This document shows, one piece after another, positions 8,560 to 17,762 of a stretch of DNA of 64,000 nucleotides (within the stretch, counting starts at the first letter, position 1; each line of letters opens with the position of its first letter). Both the position numbers and the translations under genes were made by a program. The notes under the pieces are model-generated. The model did not search any database and was not told where the DNA came from. It was given only the letters and a program-made list of their open reading frames with translations. The DNA is from Paradevosia shaoguanensis (lineage in GTDB: Bacteria; Pseudomonadota; Alphaproteobacteria; Rhizobiales; Devosiaceae): positions 186,001-250,000 of the forward strand of contig NZ_CP068983.1 in NCBI RefSeq assembly GCF_016801025.1. Direction: 5' to 3'.

Positions 8560-9192
8560 TTATTCGAGCGGTCCGGGCAGCGCCTTTTCGGCGGCATCGA
8601 TCAGCGATTGCTCGTGCTTGCGCAGGAAGAGGCCGGCGCCGACGATGGCCAGCACGCCGATGGCGAACAGCGCCCAGCCCACCGGCCCGCTGATCCGGTC
8701 GATGGCCTGCCCCGCATAATAGGCGCCGAACCCATAGATGCAGGCCCAGATGATGCCGCCGGTGGCGTTGAACAGCACGAATTCGGGCCATGGCATGCGG
8801 TTGGCGCCCGCCATGACGGCGGCGAGCGTGCGCAGCAGCGAGACGAAGCGGCCGAAGAACACCACCTTGCCGCCATGCCGCATGAAGAGGTAGCGCCCCA
8901 CCTTGAGCCGTGGCTCGGTGAGCCCGACCCGTGCGCCATAGCGCTTGAGCAGCGGAATGCCCGCCGTGCGGCCGACCCAATAGCCGATCGTATCCCCGAT
9001 CACCGCGCCGGCCACGGCGGAGGCGATCACCCAGCCGATATCGAGCTTGCCAGAAGCGCCGGCGAGCACGGAGGCTGCGATCAGCGCGGTTTCGCCGGGC
9101 AACGGGATGCCGATGCTTTCGAGACCCACCAGCAGCGCAACCGCAAGATAGCCATGGCTGGCGAGAAAGGCCGAGATCGCCTCCCCGATCAT
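8560..9192 (-). CDS. DedA family (SNARE-associated/VTT) membrane protein
   Basis: A 210-residue polytopic membrane protein of the DedA family: LVGLESIGIPLPGETALIAASVLAG near the N-terminus, GAVIGDTIGYWVGRTAG, and the arginine motif GGKVVFFGRFVSLLRTLAAVMAGANRMPW are family signatures. DedA proteins act in lipid translocation (undecaprenyl-phosphate or phospholipid recycling) and depend on the proton-motive force. The ATG at 9192 is 4 bases after the mnhG stop, with GAGG inside the end of mnhG, so it looks co-transcribed as the last cistron of the Mrp antiporter operon. That position fits a role linked to ion gradients but is not proof of one. Confidence 0.9.
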   Translation of the reverse strand: MIGEAISAFLASHGYLAVALLVGLESIGIPLPGETALIAASVLAGASGKLDIGWVIASAVAGAVIGDTIGYWVGRTAGIPLLKRYGARVGLTEPRLKVGRYLFMRHGGKVVFFGRFVSLLRTLAAVMAGANRMPWPEFVLFNATGGIIWACIYGFGAYYAGQAIDRISGPVGWALFAIGVLAIVGAGLFLRKHEQSLIDAAEKALPGPLE

Positions 9193-9196
9193 GACG

Positions 9197-9568
9197 CTAG
9201 TCCTCGCCGCGCTGCATCGCTTCGTTGAGCTTTTGTGCTCCCGGCACTTCCTTGCCCTCGGCCTGGTCGCGGAAGAGCGCGGCGCGCGCGAGCAGCATCA
9301 GTGTCACGGGCGTCGTGACGGTGATGAAGATAAAGATCAGGATCTCATGCACCACCGGCCGCGATTGCTGCAGCGAGAAGAACAGCATCGAGCCGAGCAC
9401 CATGAAGAGCGTACCGAAGCTGGTGCCGAGCGTGGGCGCATGGATGCGCTCGTAATAGGTGCGAAAACGCACGAGGCCGACCGTGCCGAGCAGGGTCAGC
9501 AGCGCGCCGGCCAGCACCAGCACGGCGATGACGATGGCGGCCCAGAGCGGGAAATCGTCGAGGTTCAT
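9197..9568 (-). CDS. mnhG: Mrp/Pha-type cation:proton antiporter subunit G
   Basis: A 123-residue protein with three hydrophobic segments and the MnhG pattern [32 protein letters not shown]. Subunit G is one of the small membrane subunits of the heteromeric Mrp antiporter, which exchanges cytoplasmic Na+ or K+ for protons and supports pH and salt homeostasis. The start overlaps the mnhF stop by 4 bases (ATGA). The family is usually 90-130 residues, so this is complete. Confidence 0.93.
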   Translation of the reverse strand: MNLDDFPLWAAIVIAVLVLAGALLTLLGTVGLVRFRTYYERIHAPTLGTSFGTLFMVLGSMLFFSLQQSRPVVHEILIFIFITVTTPVTLMLLARAALFRDQAEGKEVPGAQKLNEAMQRGED

Positions 9569-9846
9569 TCGATCACCTCCCCGCGCATGAGGAACTTGGC
9601 CAGCGCCACCGTGCTCACGAAGCCGAGCATGCCGATGATCAGCGCCGCCTCGAAGTAGAGCGTCGTGCCGGTTCGTACGCCGAAACAGACGAGGATCAGC
9701 ATGCCGCAGAGATAAACCGCATCGAGCGCCAGCACGCGATCCTGCGCGCGCGGGCCATAGATCACACGGAACGCGGCGAGCGCCATGGCGATAGCCAGCA
9801 GCACCTGCGCGATGGTCACCGAACAGAGGATGATGGCAGCGCTCAT
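9565..9846 (-). CDS. mnhF: Mrp/Pha-type cation:proton antiporter subunit F
   Basis: A 93-residue, three-span protein, the standard length of MnhF. Diagnostic features are [28 protein letters not shown] in the first half and [19 protein letters not shown] at the end. The ATG at 9846 overlaps the mnhE stop and the TGA overlaps the mnhG start; an upstream in-frame extension only reads through mnhE in another frame. It is part of the membrane complex with the other Mrp subunits. Confidence 0.93.
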   Translation of the reverse strand: MSAAIILCSVTIAQVLLAIAMALAAFRVIYGPRAQDRVLALDAVYLCGMLILVCFGVRTGTTLYFEAALIIGMLGFVSTVALAKFLMRGEVIE

Positions 9847-10328
9847 TGGAAAATCTCCAGCAGCAGGGCCTCGTAGCGTTGCTTGACGGTGGCGATCCAG
9901 ACCGCCTCGTCCTGCAGGTCGAGCACGTGGATCAGCACCACGCCGCGGAAGGAATCGTAGTTCAGCCAGGCGCTGCCGGGCGTCGCGGTGATGATGCAGG
10001 CCAGGATCGTCAGGCCGACGCGATCGCGCAGTTCGAGCGGAATTTCGATGAAGCGGTTGGTCTCCCGGCTGCGGCCGGAGAGGATCACGCCGACCACCTC
10101 GATATTGGACCGCAGCACGTCGATCGTCACCACCCAGAGCAGCTTGAGAATGGCAAAATAGCTGCGCACCTTCGGCTTTGGCGGATCGAGCGCGGCCGTC
10201 ACCAGTCCCGCCATGACGGCGATGAACGCACCCAGCAGGATCTGGCCGAGGCCGAGGCTCTGGTTGAGCAGCAGCCACATGACGAGCAGGCTGAGCGAAA
10301 GCAGCGGATAGGGAAGAATGCGTTTCAA
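9843..10328 (-). CDS. mnhE: Mrp/Pha-type cation:proton antiporter subunit E
   Basis: A 161-residue protein with N-terminal membrane spans ([34 protein letters not shown]) and the MnhE C-terminal domain ([37 protein letters not shown]). No ATG gives a sensible start. A TTG at 10328 does: it has GGGGAGG 7 bases upstream and overlaps the mnhD stop in a TTGA arrangement like the ATGA overlaps elsewhere in the operon. The length matches the family. Confidence 0.88.
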   Translation of the reverse strand: MKRILPYPLLSLSLLVMWLLLNQSLGLGQILLGAFIAVMAGLVTAALDPPKPKVRSYFAILKLLWVVTIDVLRSNIEVVGVILSGRSRETNRFIEIPLELRDRVGLTILACIITATPGSAWLNYDSFRGVVLIHVLDLQDEAVWIATVKQRYEALLLEIFQ

Positions 10329-11947
10329 TGTACCGCCTCCCCGCTGGTCTCTATTCCGATGCGCGGCGTTTCGAGCACGTCCGAAATGTATTGCTGCGGC
10401 TGGCTGAGGCCGGCGGCGGTCGCATCCATGTAGCGCATCACCGGGCCGCCCCAAACGGTCAGCAGCAGGCAGAGCGAGAGCAGGATCGCGACCGGCGTGA
10501 TCTCAACCAGCCGGACATGAGGCGCCGCGCCTTCGAGTGACGTCCAGAAGGTCGAGATGCCCAGGCGCGTCATGCCGATAAGCGCCGCGAAGCCCGAAAT
10601 GATGACCAGTGCCACGAGCACCCAGGTCGAAGCGGGGATCGCGCCCATCTGTGCGGCGAGCATGCCGTGCAGCATGGCGAACTTGGCGATGAAACCGGAC
10701 AGCGGCGGCAGCCCGGAAAGCAGCAGGGCCGCGGCGCCGAAGAAGATGCCGAGGATGGCCATGATGCCCGGAATGGCGATGCCCACCTGCTCTTCGGTTT
10801 CGAGGTCTTCTTCGTCCTCGCCATAGGCTTCGGTCGTCACGGCCAGGATGTCGGCACCGGCGATACGCGCCCGCTCCACCAGTTCGATGAGGAGGAACAG
10901 CGCCGAGGCCGTCAGGGTCGAACTGGCCAGATAGAACAGTGCTCCACTCGTCACCTGCGTGAGGCCGAGACCGACCGCTGCAAGCAGCGTGCCGGAGGAT
11001 ACGAGGATCGAGTAACCCGCCAGGCGCGACATGCCTTGCGAGGCAAGGACGCCGATCGTGCCGAAGGCAATCGTCGCCATGCCGCCATAGAGCAGCAGCG
11101 CGCTGCCGAAGCCGGCAGAAGCGCCCGAGCCATCGCCGACCAGCAGCAGCGAAAGGCGCAGCAGCACGTAGATGCCCACCTTGCTCATGATGGCAAAGAG
11201 CGCGGCAGCCGGAGCGCTGGCGGCGGCATAGGTCGTGGGCAGCCAGAAGCAGAGCGGCCAGACACCCGCCTTGATGAGGAAGGCGACGCCGAGAATGCCC
11301 ATGCCCGCTTCGAGCAGTGGCCGGTTTTCGGCCGCGACCGTTGGGATGCGCACAGCGAGATCGGCCATGTTGAGCGTGCCGGTGACGCCGTAGATAAGGC
11401 TGACGCCGATGAGGAACAGCATCGAGGCGGCGAGGTTGATGGCGATGTAGTGCAGCCCCGCCCTCACGCGCATTGGGCCCGAGCCGTGCAGCGCCAGTCC
11501 ATAGGAGGCGGCCAGCAGCACTTCGAAGAACACGAAGAGGTTGAAGACGTCCCCGGTGAGGAACGCGCCGCTCAGTCCCATGATGAGGAATTGCACCAGG
11601 CTGAAGAAGGCCGGGCCGGCCTTGCTCCAGCGCGTCAGCGAGAAGAGCTGCGCGCAGATGGCGAGGATCGAGCCCAGCAGCACCATCAGCGCCGAGAGGC
11701 GGTCGGCGGCCAGCACGATGCCGAACGGCGCCGGCCAGTTGCCGAGGAGATAGGTGCGCGTCACCGAGCCGTTGGCGTCCACGCTTTGCAGTAGCGACAC
11801 CGCGATCAGCAGCAGCAACAGGCTCGAAACGAGGCTGATGGTGGATTTGGCCACGCGCAGCCTGTCGTCGAGCAGGAACAGCAGCGCGCCCGTCGCCAGC
11901 GGCAGCAGGATCGGCAGGATCACGAGGTTGTTGAGAATGATGTCCAT
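10325..11947 (-). CDS. mnhD: Mrp/Pha-type cation:proton antiporter subunit D
   Basis: A 540-residue polytopic protein of the proton-conducting membrane transporter (NuoL/M/N, MrpD) family. A conserved glutamate segment ([19 protein letters not shown], ~130-150) and the lysine-bearing helix in [26 protein letters not shown] (~225-250) are the proton-channel residues shared with complex I. The chosen ATG at 11947 has GGAGGG upstream and starts 2 bases before the end of mnhC; the alternative 8 codons upstream lies inside mnhC. It ends overlapping mnhE by 4 bases. A charged cytoplasmic loop near 375-395 ([13 protein letters not shown]) is typical of alphaproteobacterial copies. Confidence 0.93.
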   Translation of the reverse strand: MDIILNNLVILPILLPLATGALLFLLDDRLRVAKSTISLVSSLLLLLIAVSLLQSVDANGSVTRTYLLGNWPAPFGIVLAADRLSALMVLLGSILAICAQLFSLTRWSKAGPAFFSLVQFLIMGLSGAFLTGDVFNLFVFFEVLLAASYGLALHGSGPMRVRAGLHYIAINLAASMLFLIGVSLIYGVTGTLNMADLAVRIPTVAAENRPLLEAGMGILGVAFLIKAGVWPLCFWLPTTYAAASAPAAALFAIMSKVGIYVLLRLSLLLVGDGSGASAGFGSALLLYGGMATIAFGTIGVLASQGMSRLAGYSILVSSGTLLAAVGLGLTQVTSGALFYLASSTLTASALFLLIELVERARIAGADILAVTTEAYGEDEEDLETEEQVGIAIPGIMAILGIFFGAAALLLSGLPPLSGFIAKFAMLHGMLAAQMGAIPASTWVLVALVIISGFAALIGMTRLGISTFWTSLEGAAPHVRLVEITPVAILLSLCLLLTVWGGPVMRYMDATAAGLSQPQQYISDVLETPRIGIETSGEAVH

Positions 11948-11948
11948 C

Positions 11949-12287
11949 TCAGTCCCTCCGCCCGTCGACATGGTCGGTGCCCGAGAAGCCGCGCGCGGCC
12001 AGCAGCACTACAAGGAACAGGGCCGTGGTGGCGAAGCCGATCACGATGGCGGTCAACACCAGCGCCTGCGGTATGGGGTCGGAGAAGCCCGAAATATCGG
12101 CCCCTGCCCCCGGCAGCACCGACGCCGCGTTCGAGCGCAGCCGCCCCATCGAGAAGATGAAGAGGTTGACGGCGTAGGAGAGCAGCGAAAGCCCGATGAT
12201 GACCTGGTAGGTGCGCGGGCGCAGCAGCAACCACACGCCCGAACCCGTCAGTCCACCGATGGCGAGAGCGATGAGAAGTTCCATCAT
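11949..12287 (-). CDS. mnhC: Mrp/Pha-type cation:proton antiporter subunit C
   Basis: A 112-residue, three-span protein homologous to NuoK. It shows GGLTGSGVWLLLRPRTYQVIIGLSLLSYAVNLFIFSMGRL and the C-terminal DPIPQALVLTAIVIGFATTALFLVVLLA with the conserved glutamine and proline. It begins with a double ATG; the first (12287) overlaps the TGA of the mnhAB fusion. The length matches the family (~110-125). Confidence 0.93.
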   Translation of the reverse strand: MMELLIALAIGGLTGSGVWLLLRPRTYQVIIGLSLLSYAVNLFIFSMGRLRSNAASVLPGAGADISGFSDPIPQALVLTAIVIGFATTALFLVVLLAARGFSGTDHVDGRRD

Positions 12288-15220
12288 CTGCCTCCCGTCG
12301 TGACTTTGATGCGCGATTCACCCGGCGCCGGATCGGGCGCGCGGGCGGGCTTGGGCGCACGGATGGATTGGTGCGCCAGCGCGATGAGGATCAGCACGGT
12401 GGCGCCGATCACCAGCATGAAGACGCCCAGGTCGAAGAGCAGCGCGCTCGCCATCGGCACCTTCCCGATCAGCGGCACCTCGGCATACTGGAAGAACGAG
12501 GAGAGGAACGGGTAGCCGAAGAGGAACGAGCCGGCGCCGGTCAGTGCCGCGACGAGGAGGCCCGAGCCGATCCAGCGGATCGGCAGCACGCGTAGGCGCG
12601 CCTCGACCCAGCGCGTGCCACCCGCCATATATTGCAGGATGAACGCGATGGACATGGTGATGCCGGCGACGAACCCGCCGCCAGGCGCATCGTGGCCGCG
12701 CAGCAGCAGGTAGACGGCGAGAACGGTGATCACCGGGAACATCCAGTTCATGATCACGGCCGGGATAGTGAGGTATTCGCGGATAGTGCTGTCGGTTTCA
12801 CGCTCAGGCCGCGCCTCGTCATAGGCGTTCTGCAGCTGCTGCTGTTCGGGCTTGGCAATGCTTTCGGTCGCCGGACGGAAGCGGCGGAGCAGCGAAAAGA
12901 CCGTGATGGCGACGATGCCGAGCACGGTGATTTCGCCCATCGTATCGAAGCCGCGGAAGTCGACGAGGATGACGTTGACGACATTGCGCCCGCCACCCTC
13001 GCTGTAGGCGCGCTCGAGGAAGAAGCTGGAAATGCTGTCGGAGAGCGGCCGCGTCATCACCGAATAGGCGATGAGCGTCATGCCCGCGCCCGCGATCACG
13101 GCGATCGCCAGGTCGCGATAGCGGCGCACCAGCGTGCCGAGCCCACCGCGCGGCTCCGATTCCGGCAGGCGCTTGGGCAGCCAGCGCAGGCCGAGGAGGA
13201 TGAGCACCGTGGTCACGATCTCGACGACGAGCTGGGTCAGCGCCAGGTCGGGCGCCGAGAACCAGACGAAGGTGATGCAGGTCACCAGCCCCGCGCCCGC
13301 CATCAGGATCAAGGCTGCGAGCCGGTGGAACTTGGCCTGGTAGGCCGCGCCGATGGCGCAGACGAGACCGATGGCCCAGAGGATCGCCAGCACAGGATCG
13401 ATCCCTGCCGCCGAGAGCGTCGGGAACGAGAAGGCGCTGGCCAGCGGAATGCCGCCGGCAAGGATCGCGATGGTCACCACGATAGCGAGCTGCGGCTGGA
13501 GCCGGCGCGTGCCGAGCACGTTTTCCAGCGTCCTCGCCCATTTCCAGGACACGGTCACCAGCACGCGCTCGAAGATACGCTGCCCCTTGAGGCGGCGGAG
13601 CACCGGCGGGCCGTCGATGCCGCGGGCAAAGTAGCCGCGCAGCGCGATATACATCAGCACGCCGCCGATCAGCGCCACCATGCTCATGAGCAGCGGCGCG
13701 TTGAAGCCGTGCCAGACCGAGAGGCTGTAATAAGGCGTCTCGGCGCCGAGCACAGAGCTGACAGCAGTGGCTAGATAGGGCGCGATGGTGATGCCGGGGA
13801 TGATGCCGACGAGCAGGCAGATCAGCACCAGGAGCTCGATCGGGCGGCGCATCAGCGCCGGCGGCTCGTGCGGGGTGCGGTCGAGTTCGGTCGGCGGCGG
13901 GCCGAAGAACACGCCGATGATGAAGCGCAACGAATAGACCACGCTGAACATGCCCGCGAGCATGGCCACGATCGGCAGCGAATAGTCGATGAAGGGGTTC
14001 GGGTTCCGGACGGCCGTCTCGGTGAAGAACATCTCCTTGGAGAGGAAGCCGTTGAGCAGCGGCACGCCGGCCATGGCCGCACTCGCCACCATGGCGAGGG
14101 TGGCGGTGAACGGCATGAAGCGGATGAGCCCGCTCAGCTTGTTGATATCGCGCGTCCCCGCCTCGTGATCGATGATGCCCGCCGCCATGAAGAGCGAGGC
14201 CTTGAACGTGGCGTGGTTGAGGATGTGGAAGATCGCGGCCACGAGCCCGAGCGGCGAGCCCATGCCGATGAGCGCCGTAATGAGCCCGAGATGGCTGATG
14301 GTCGAATAGGCGAGCAACCCCTTGAGGTCCTGCTGGAAGATCGCCGAATAGGCGCCCACGATGAGCGTGATGAGCCCCGTATAGGTGACGATCCAGAACC
14401 AGGCGTCGGTGCCCGCCATGACCGGCCAGAGCCGGACGAGCAGGAATACGCCCGCCTTCACCATCGTCGCCGAATGGAGATAGGCCGAAACCGGCGTCGG
14501 CGCCGTCATCGCCTGCGGCAGCCAGAACTGGAACGGGAACTGCGCGCTCTTGGTGAAGGCGCCGAGCAGGATGAGGATCAGCGCCGGCAGGTAGAGCGGG
14601 CTGTTGCGGATGGCGTCGCCCGAGGCCAGCACCACGTCCAGATCGTAGCTGCCCACGATGTTGCCGATGATGAGCACGCCCACGAGCAGCGCCAGGCCGC
14701 CCATGGCCGTCACCGTCAACGCCATACGGGCGCCATCGCGCGCGGCCTGCAGGTGGTACCAGTAGCCGATCAGCAGGAACGAGAAGATGCTCGTCATTTC
14801 CCAGAAGAAGACGAGCTGGATGAGGTTGCCCGACAGCACCACGCCCAGCATCGAGGCCATGAAGGCGAGCAGGAATGCGAAGAAGCGCGGCACCGGGTCC
14901 TGCGGCGACATGTAATAGCGCGCATAGATGACCACGAGCACGCCGATGAACGTCACCACGACCGCGAAGATCCAGGCGAAGCCATCCATGCGGAAGACGA
15001 AGTTCAGCCCCAGCGAGGGCAGCCATTCAATCTCGTAGCGAATGACCTCGCCGCCGGCGATGGTCGGATAGGCCAGAAGCGCGGCCACTAGGCCTAAAAA
15101 GGCAATCGCACCTGCAAACCAGGCTTCCGTGTTGCGAGCGTTCGTGGGCAGGAAACCGGCGAGCAGGCTTCCGGCAAAAGGCAACGCAATGAGAAAAAGC
15201 AGCAACACTGAGCCTGTCAT
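12284..15220 (-). CDS. mnhA: Mrp/Pha-type cation:proton antiporter, fused subunits A and B
   Basis: A 978-residue protein. Residues ~1-770 are MrpA: a NuoL-like antiporter module with the proton-path glutamate in FFWEMTSIFSFLLIGYWYHL and lysine in KSAQFPFQFWLPQAMTAPTPVSAYLHSATMVKAGVFLLVRL. Residues ~800-960 are a complete MnhB domain (DSTIREYLTIPAVIMNWMFPVITVLAVYLLLRGHDAPGGGFVAG). The A-B fusion is the usual arrangement in rhizobial Pha systems, so a separate mnhB is not expected. It is the first gene of mnhAB-C-D-E-F-G-dedA, and its promoter should lie in 15221-15420. The role is Na+/K+ extrusion coupled to proton entry. Confidence 0.94.
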   Translation of the reverse strand: MTGSVLLLFLIALPFAGSLLAGFLPTNARNTEAWFAGAIAFLGLVAALLAYPTIAGGEVIRYEIEWLPSLGLNFVFRMDGFAWIFAVVVTFIGVLVVIYARYYMSPQDPVPRFFAFLLAFMASMLGVVLSGNLIQLVFFWEMTSIFSFLLIGYWYHLQAARDGARMALTVTAMGGLALLVGVLIIGNIVGSYDLDVVLASGDAIRNSPLYLPALILILLGAFTKSAQFPFQFWLPQAMTAPTPVSAYLHSATMVKAGVFLLVRLWPVMAGTDAWFWIVTYTGLITLIVGAYSAIFQQDLKGLLAYSTISHLGLITALIGMGSPLGLVAAIFHILNHATFKASLFMAAGIIDHEAGTRDINKLSGLIRFMPFTATLAMVASAAMAGVPLLNGFLSKEMFFTETAVRNPNPFIDYSLPIVAMLAGMFSVVYSLRFIIGVFFGPPPTELDRTPHEPPALMRRPIELLVLICLLVGIIPGITIAPYLATAVSSVLGAETPYYSLSVWHGFNAPLLMSMVALIGGVLMYIALRGYFARGIDGPPVLRRLKGQRIFERVLVTVSWKWARTLENVLGTRRLQPQLAIVVTIAILAGGIPLASAFSFPTLSAAGIDPVLAILWAIGLVCAIGAAYQAKFHRLAALILMAGAGLVTCITFVWFSAPDLALTQLVVEIVTTVLILLGLRWLPKRLPESEPRGGLGTLVRRYRDLAIAVIAGAGMTLIAYSVMTRPLSDSISSFFLERAYSEGGGRNVVNVILVDFRGFDTMGEITVLGIVAITVFSLLRRFRPATESIAKPEQQQLQNAYDEARPERETDSTIREYLTIPAVIMNWMFPVITVLAVYLLLRGHDAPGGGFVAGITMSIAFILQYMAGGTRWVEARLRVLPIRWIGSGLLVAALTGAGSFLFGYPFLSSFFQYAEVPLIGKVPMASALLFDLGVFMLVIGATVLILIALAHQSIRAPKPARAPDPAPGESRIKVTTGGR

Positions 15221-15420
15221 CGATCGGGCGATTTTCCTTTTCGGCTGGAATGCTAGTGCCGGCCCGAAGCGGGGAGGAATCTAAACCGACGGACTTACTA
15301 TGAAGCGGCGCAGGCTATTGTCAAAGCAGGCATTTCAACTTGCGACAAAAAAACTTGCAGCAAGGCCAAACATGAATTGGCTGGGGAAAATCCGATCACA
15401 GATTAGCGAGGTGGCCCGCT

Positions 15421-16971
15421 CTAGATCGCCAGCCAGCGCCGGATTGTTTCCACATCGTCTTCGCCCAGCTCGTGCCCATGATCCACTTCGGCCAGCGCAG
15501 TATCCGCGCCGAGCCGGGTGAGTTCGGCGAAGAGTTCATCTCCGCGCTCGCGGAAGAGCGCATCGTTCTTGCCCAGCACGATGAGTATATGCGTGCCCGA
15601 GAGGTCTGCACCCTCGCTATCGGCCAGCACCTTGACCGGTCGCAGCGCGATAGCGCGGTTCACCACGTCCCTGCGCAGCTGCATCACCGCCAGCATGAAA
15701 TTGGCGCCGTTCGAATAGCCCATGAACGTCGTGCGCCGGGGATCGACCTCATAGGCCTCCATCACGCCGGCCACGAAAGCCTCGAAGGCTTCCGCTTCCG
15801 CACGGATATCAGCCTGGTCGAAATTGAGCGGTCCCTCGCGCCGGAACCAGCGTGCCGTCCCCTCCTCCGTGGCGCGGCCACGCACGCCGAGCAAGGTCGC
15901 CCGCGGCGCTGCGCGTGCCGCCAGCGGCATCAGGTCGGCCTCGTTGCCGCCGCTGCCATGCAGCAGCACGATGGTCGAGCCGTCTGGGTTAGCCGGCACG
16001 TGGAAGCGATGGACGAAAGGCAGGTCGACATAGCGCACCCGATCTTCGTCGGGCATCGAGAATTGCGGCAGAAGCAGCCGGATCGTCTCGGCATCGGCCT
16101 CCCGCTCGGGCGGAATCATCAATTGCGTGCCCAGCGTCTCTGCCGGCTCGTCCACCATCATGCCCGGCGCGTCTGTGGCGAACTCGAAGAGGATGTTGCC
16201 CGGCTCGCGGACATAGAGCGAATAGAAGTACTTTCGGTCGTGCACGTTGACGATGCTGGCATTGCGCGAACGCAGCGCCCGCTCCACCGCATCCACCCGC
16301 TCGCGATCGGGCGCGCGGAACGCCACGTGGTCGGCCACGCCCGTGCCCGGCGCACCCGGCCAGAAGCCGCTGGCGTCGCGAATATCCACGATGTCGCCGC
16401 TCTCGGACACCATGCGCTCCAGCGAACCGCTGCGCGCCGCGTGCGCATAACCGAAATGGGCGGCGAGGAACGCGCCCGTCTGGTCCGGCACGTCGCTCAT
16501 CAGCGTCACGCCGCGGATGCGGCGCACCGCATCGGCCTCGGGAATGCCGGCCACGCTCCAGGGCGGCGCCCCGCCTTCGAGGGCCACGCCGACCAGCTTG
16601 ACGGTGATCCCATCCGGGTCGGTCAGCTTGAGGACCGGCTCGCCGAATTCGGCAACCGGTCCCTGATGCTTGATCCCAAAGCGTAGTGCCCGCGTCAGCC
16701 AGAAGCCGATGCTGACCGGCGGCACGGCCAGCGCGATCTCGCCAACCTGCGCCAGTCCCACCCTGCCCTGCGAACCATCTTCCCAGACGAGGAAGGTGAT
16801 GAGCGAGCCGGGCGAGCCTTCGCTGTCGCCATAGAAGAGATGGAGCTGTTCGGCATCCTCATAGCCGCCGGTGCGCTTGACCAGTCGCAGGCCGAGAAAG
16901 CCCGCGTAGAAATCGACATTGGCCTGCACCTTTCGGGTGATGAGCGTGACGTGATGGATGCCTGAGGTCAT
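15421..16971 (-). CDS. Ring-cleaving dioxygenase (MhqO-like VOC) fused to alpha/beta hydrolase (MhqD-like)
   Basis: A 516-residue two-part protein. Residues ~1-305 hold two glyoxalase/VOC modules as in MhqO-type ring-cleaving dioxygenases: GIHHVTLITRKVQANVDFYAGFLGLRLVKRT at the start, the second module beginning near IRGVTLMSDVP, and YFYSLYVREPGNILFEFATDAPG with the metal-ligand glutamate. Residues ~320-516 are a serine hydrolase of the phospholipase/carboxylesterase type (VLLHGSGGNEADL, nucleophile GYSNGA, C-terminal VDHGHELGEDD). In Bacillus these activities are separate quinone-response genes (mhqO, mhqD). The start at ATG 16971 is preferred over TTG 16977; no strong ribosome site is seen. 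Hydroquinone or catechol detoxification is inferred. Confidence 0.85.
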   Translation of the reverse strand: MTSGIHHVTLITRKVQANVDFYAGFLGLRLVKRTGGYEDAEQLHLFYGDSEGSPGSLITFLVWEDGSQGRVGLAQVGEIALAVPPVSIGFWLTRALRFGIKHQGPVAEFGEPVLKLTDPDGITVKLVGVALEGGAPPWSVAGIPEADAVRRIRGVTLMSDVPDQTGAFLAAHFGYAHAARSGSLERMVSESGDIVDIRDASGFWPGAPGTGVADHVAFRAPDRERVDAVERALRSRNASIVNVHDRKYFYSLYVREPGNILFEFATDAPGMMVDEPAETLGTQLMIPPEREADAETIRLLLPQFSMPDEDRVRYVDLPFVHRFHVPANPDGSTIVLLHGSGGNEADLMPLAARAAPRATLLGVRGRATEEGTARWFRREGPLNFDQADIRAEAEAFEAFVAGVMEAYEVDPRRTTFMGYSNGANFMLAVMQLRRDVVNRAIALRPVKVLADSEGADLSGTHILIVLGKNDALFRERGDELFAELTRLGADTALAEVDHGHELGEDDVETIRRWLAI

Positions 16972-16999
16972 CCGCAACGACTACCAGCCGCCCGGCCAA

Positions 17000-17029
17000 A
17001 ACAAAAGGCCGGCGCAGCGGCCGGCCTTT
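17000..17029 (-). terminator. Rho-independent terminator of efp
   Basis: A perfect 10-bp GC-rich stem (arms 17020-17029 and 17004-17013, AAAGGCCGGC) with a 6-nt loop is followed on the minus strand by a TTTTGTTTT tract. It lies 28 bases after the efp stop and just upstream of the VOC-hydrolase fusion gene. Confidence 0.88.
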
Positions 17030-17057
17030 CGCAAAGATTGAATTCCTTGAGGACCGA

Positions 17058-17627
17058 TCAGTCCTTGGCGCGCTCGACATAGGAGCCGTCGGCGGTCATC
17101 ACGACCACGCGGGTGCCGACGCCGATATGGGGCGGCACCATGGTCTTGACGCCGTTCGAGAGCTGCGCCGGCTTGAACGAGGAGGAGGCCGTCTGGCCCT
17201 TCACCACCGGCTCGGTCTCGACGATCTCGAGGGTCACGCGCTGCGGCAGTTCGATGGCGATGGCGACGCCTTCGAAGGTCTGCAGGAAAACCTGCATGCC
17301 GTCGGTGAGGTAGGCAGACTGGTCGCCCACCACGTCCTTGCTGACGGTGAGCTGCTCGTAGGTGGTCGGCTCCATGAAGTGGAAGCCTTCGCCGTCTTCA
17401 TAGAGGAACTGGTAGGCGCGCTCGTCGACATCGGCCTTCTCGACCATTTCGACCGTACGCCAGCGCTGCGTGACCTTCACGCCGTCCGAGATGCGGCGCA
17501 TGTCGACGTTGGTCACGGAATTGCCCTTGCCCGGATGGACGTTCTCGGCAAACAGGATGACGTAGAGCTTGCCATCCTCTTCCACGACATTGCCCTTGCG
17601 CAGCGAGGACGCGATGACCTTGACCAT
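17058..17627 (-). CDS. efp: Elongation factor P
   Basis: A 189-residue translation factor that relieves ribosome stalling at polyproline. The three domains are KOW-like N-terminal (~1-65), OB (~66-128, [23 protein letters not shown]) and C-terminal OB (~130-189, ending [15 protein letters not shown]). The modified lysine sits exactly at Lys34 in the loop HPGKGN, consistent with EpmA beta-lysylation rather than arginine rhamnosylation. The start at 17627 ([13 protein letters not shown]) with AGGAAG upstream is preferred to a longer in-frame start at 17675. It is transcribed divergently from epmA-epmB, its own modification enzymes. Confidence 0.96.
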   Translation of the reverse strand: MVKVIASSLRKGNVVEEDGKLYVILFAENVHPGKGNSVTNVDMRRISDGVKVTQRWRTVEMVEKADVDERAYQFLYEDGEGFHFMEPTTYEQLTVSKDVVGDQSAYLTDGMQVFLQTFEGVAIAIELPQRVTLEIVETEPVVKGQTASSSFKPAQLSNGVKTMVPPHIGVGTRVVVMTADGSYVERAKD

Positions 17628-17762
17628 AGTTTCTTCCTTGTTCAACGGGTGGCGGCGGCCTAATAGGAACGGCAACTAGGCCGGGCCGCGCATTGATTTC
17701 GTGGTGCGCCCTTACCGCAATTCCATCAAAACCGCCAGACCCCAGTACGAAAGACGTTTCAC

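Noticed and set aside
13868-15091. 407-codon plus-strand open frame inside the mnhAB fusion
   Set aside because: Antisense of a membrane protein; extremely charged and low-complexity, no recognisable domain.
15300-15521. Possible small basic protein (73 codons) on the plus strand
   Set aside because: It overlaps the 3' end of the VOC-hydrolase gene, has no ribosome site and no family match by eye; the region is better explained as the mnhAB promoter.
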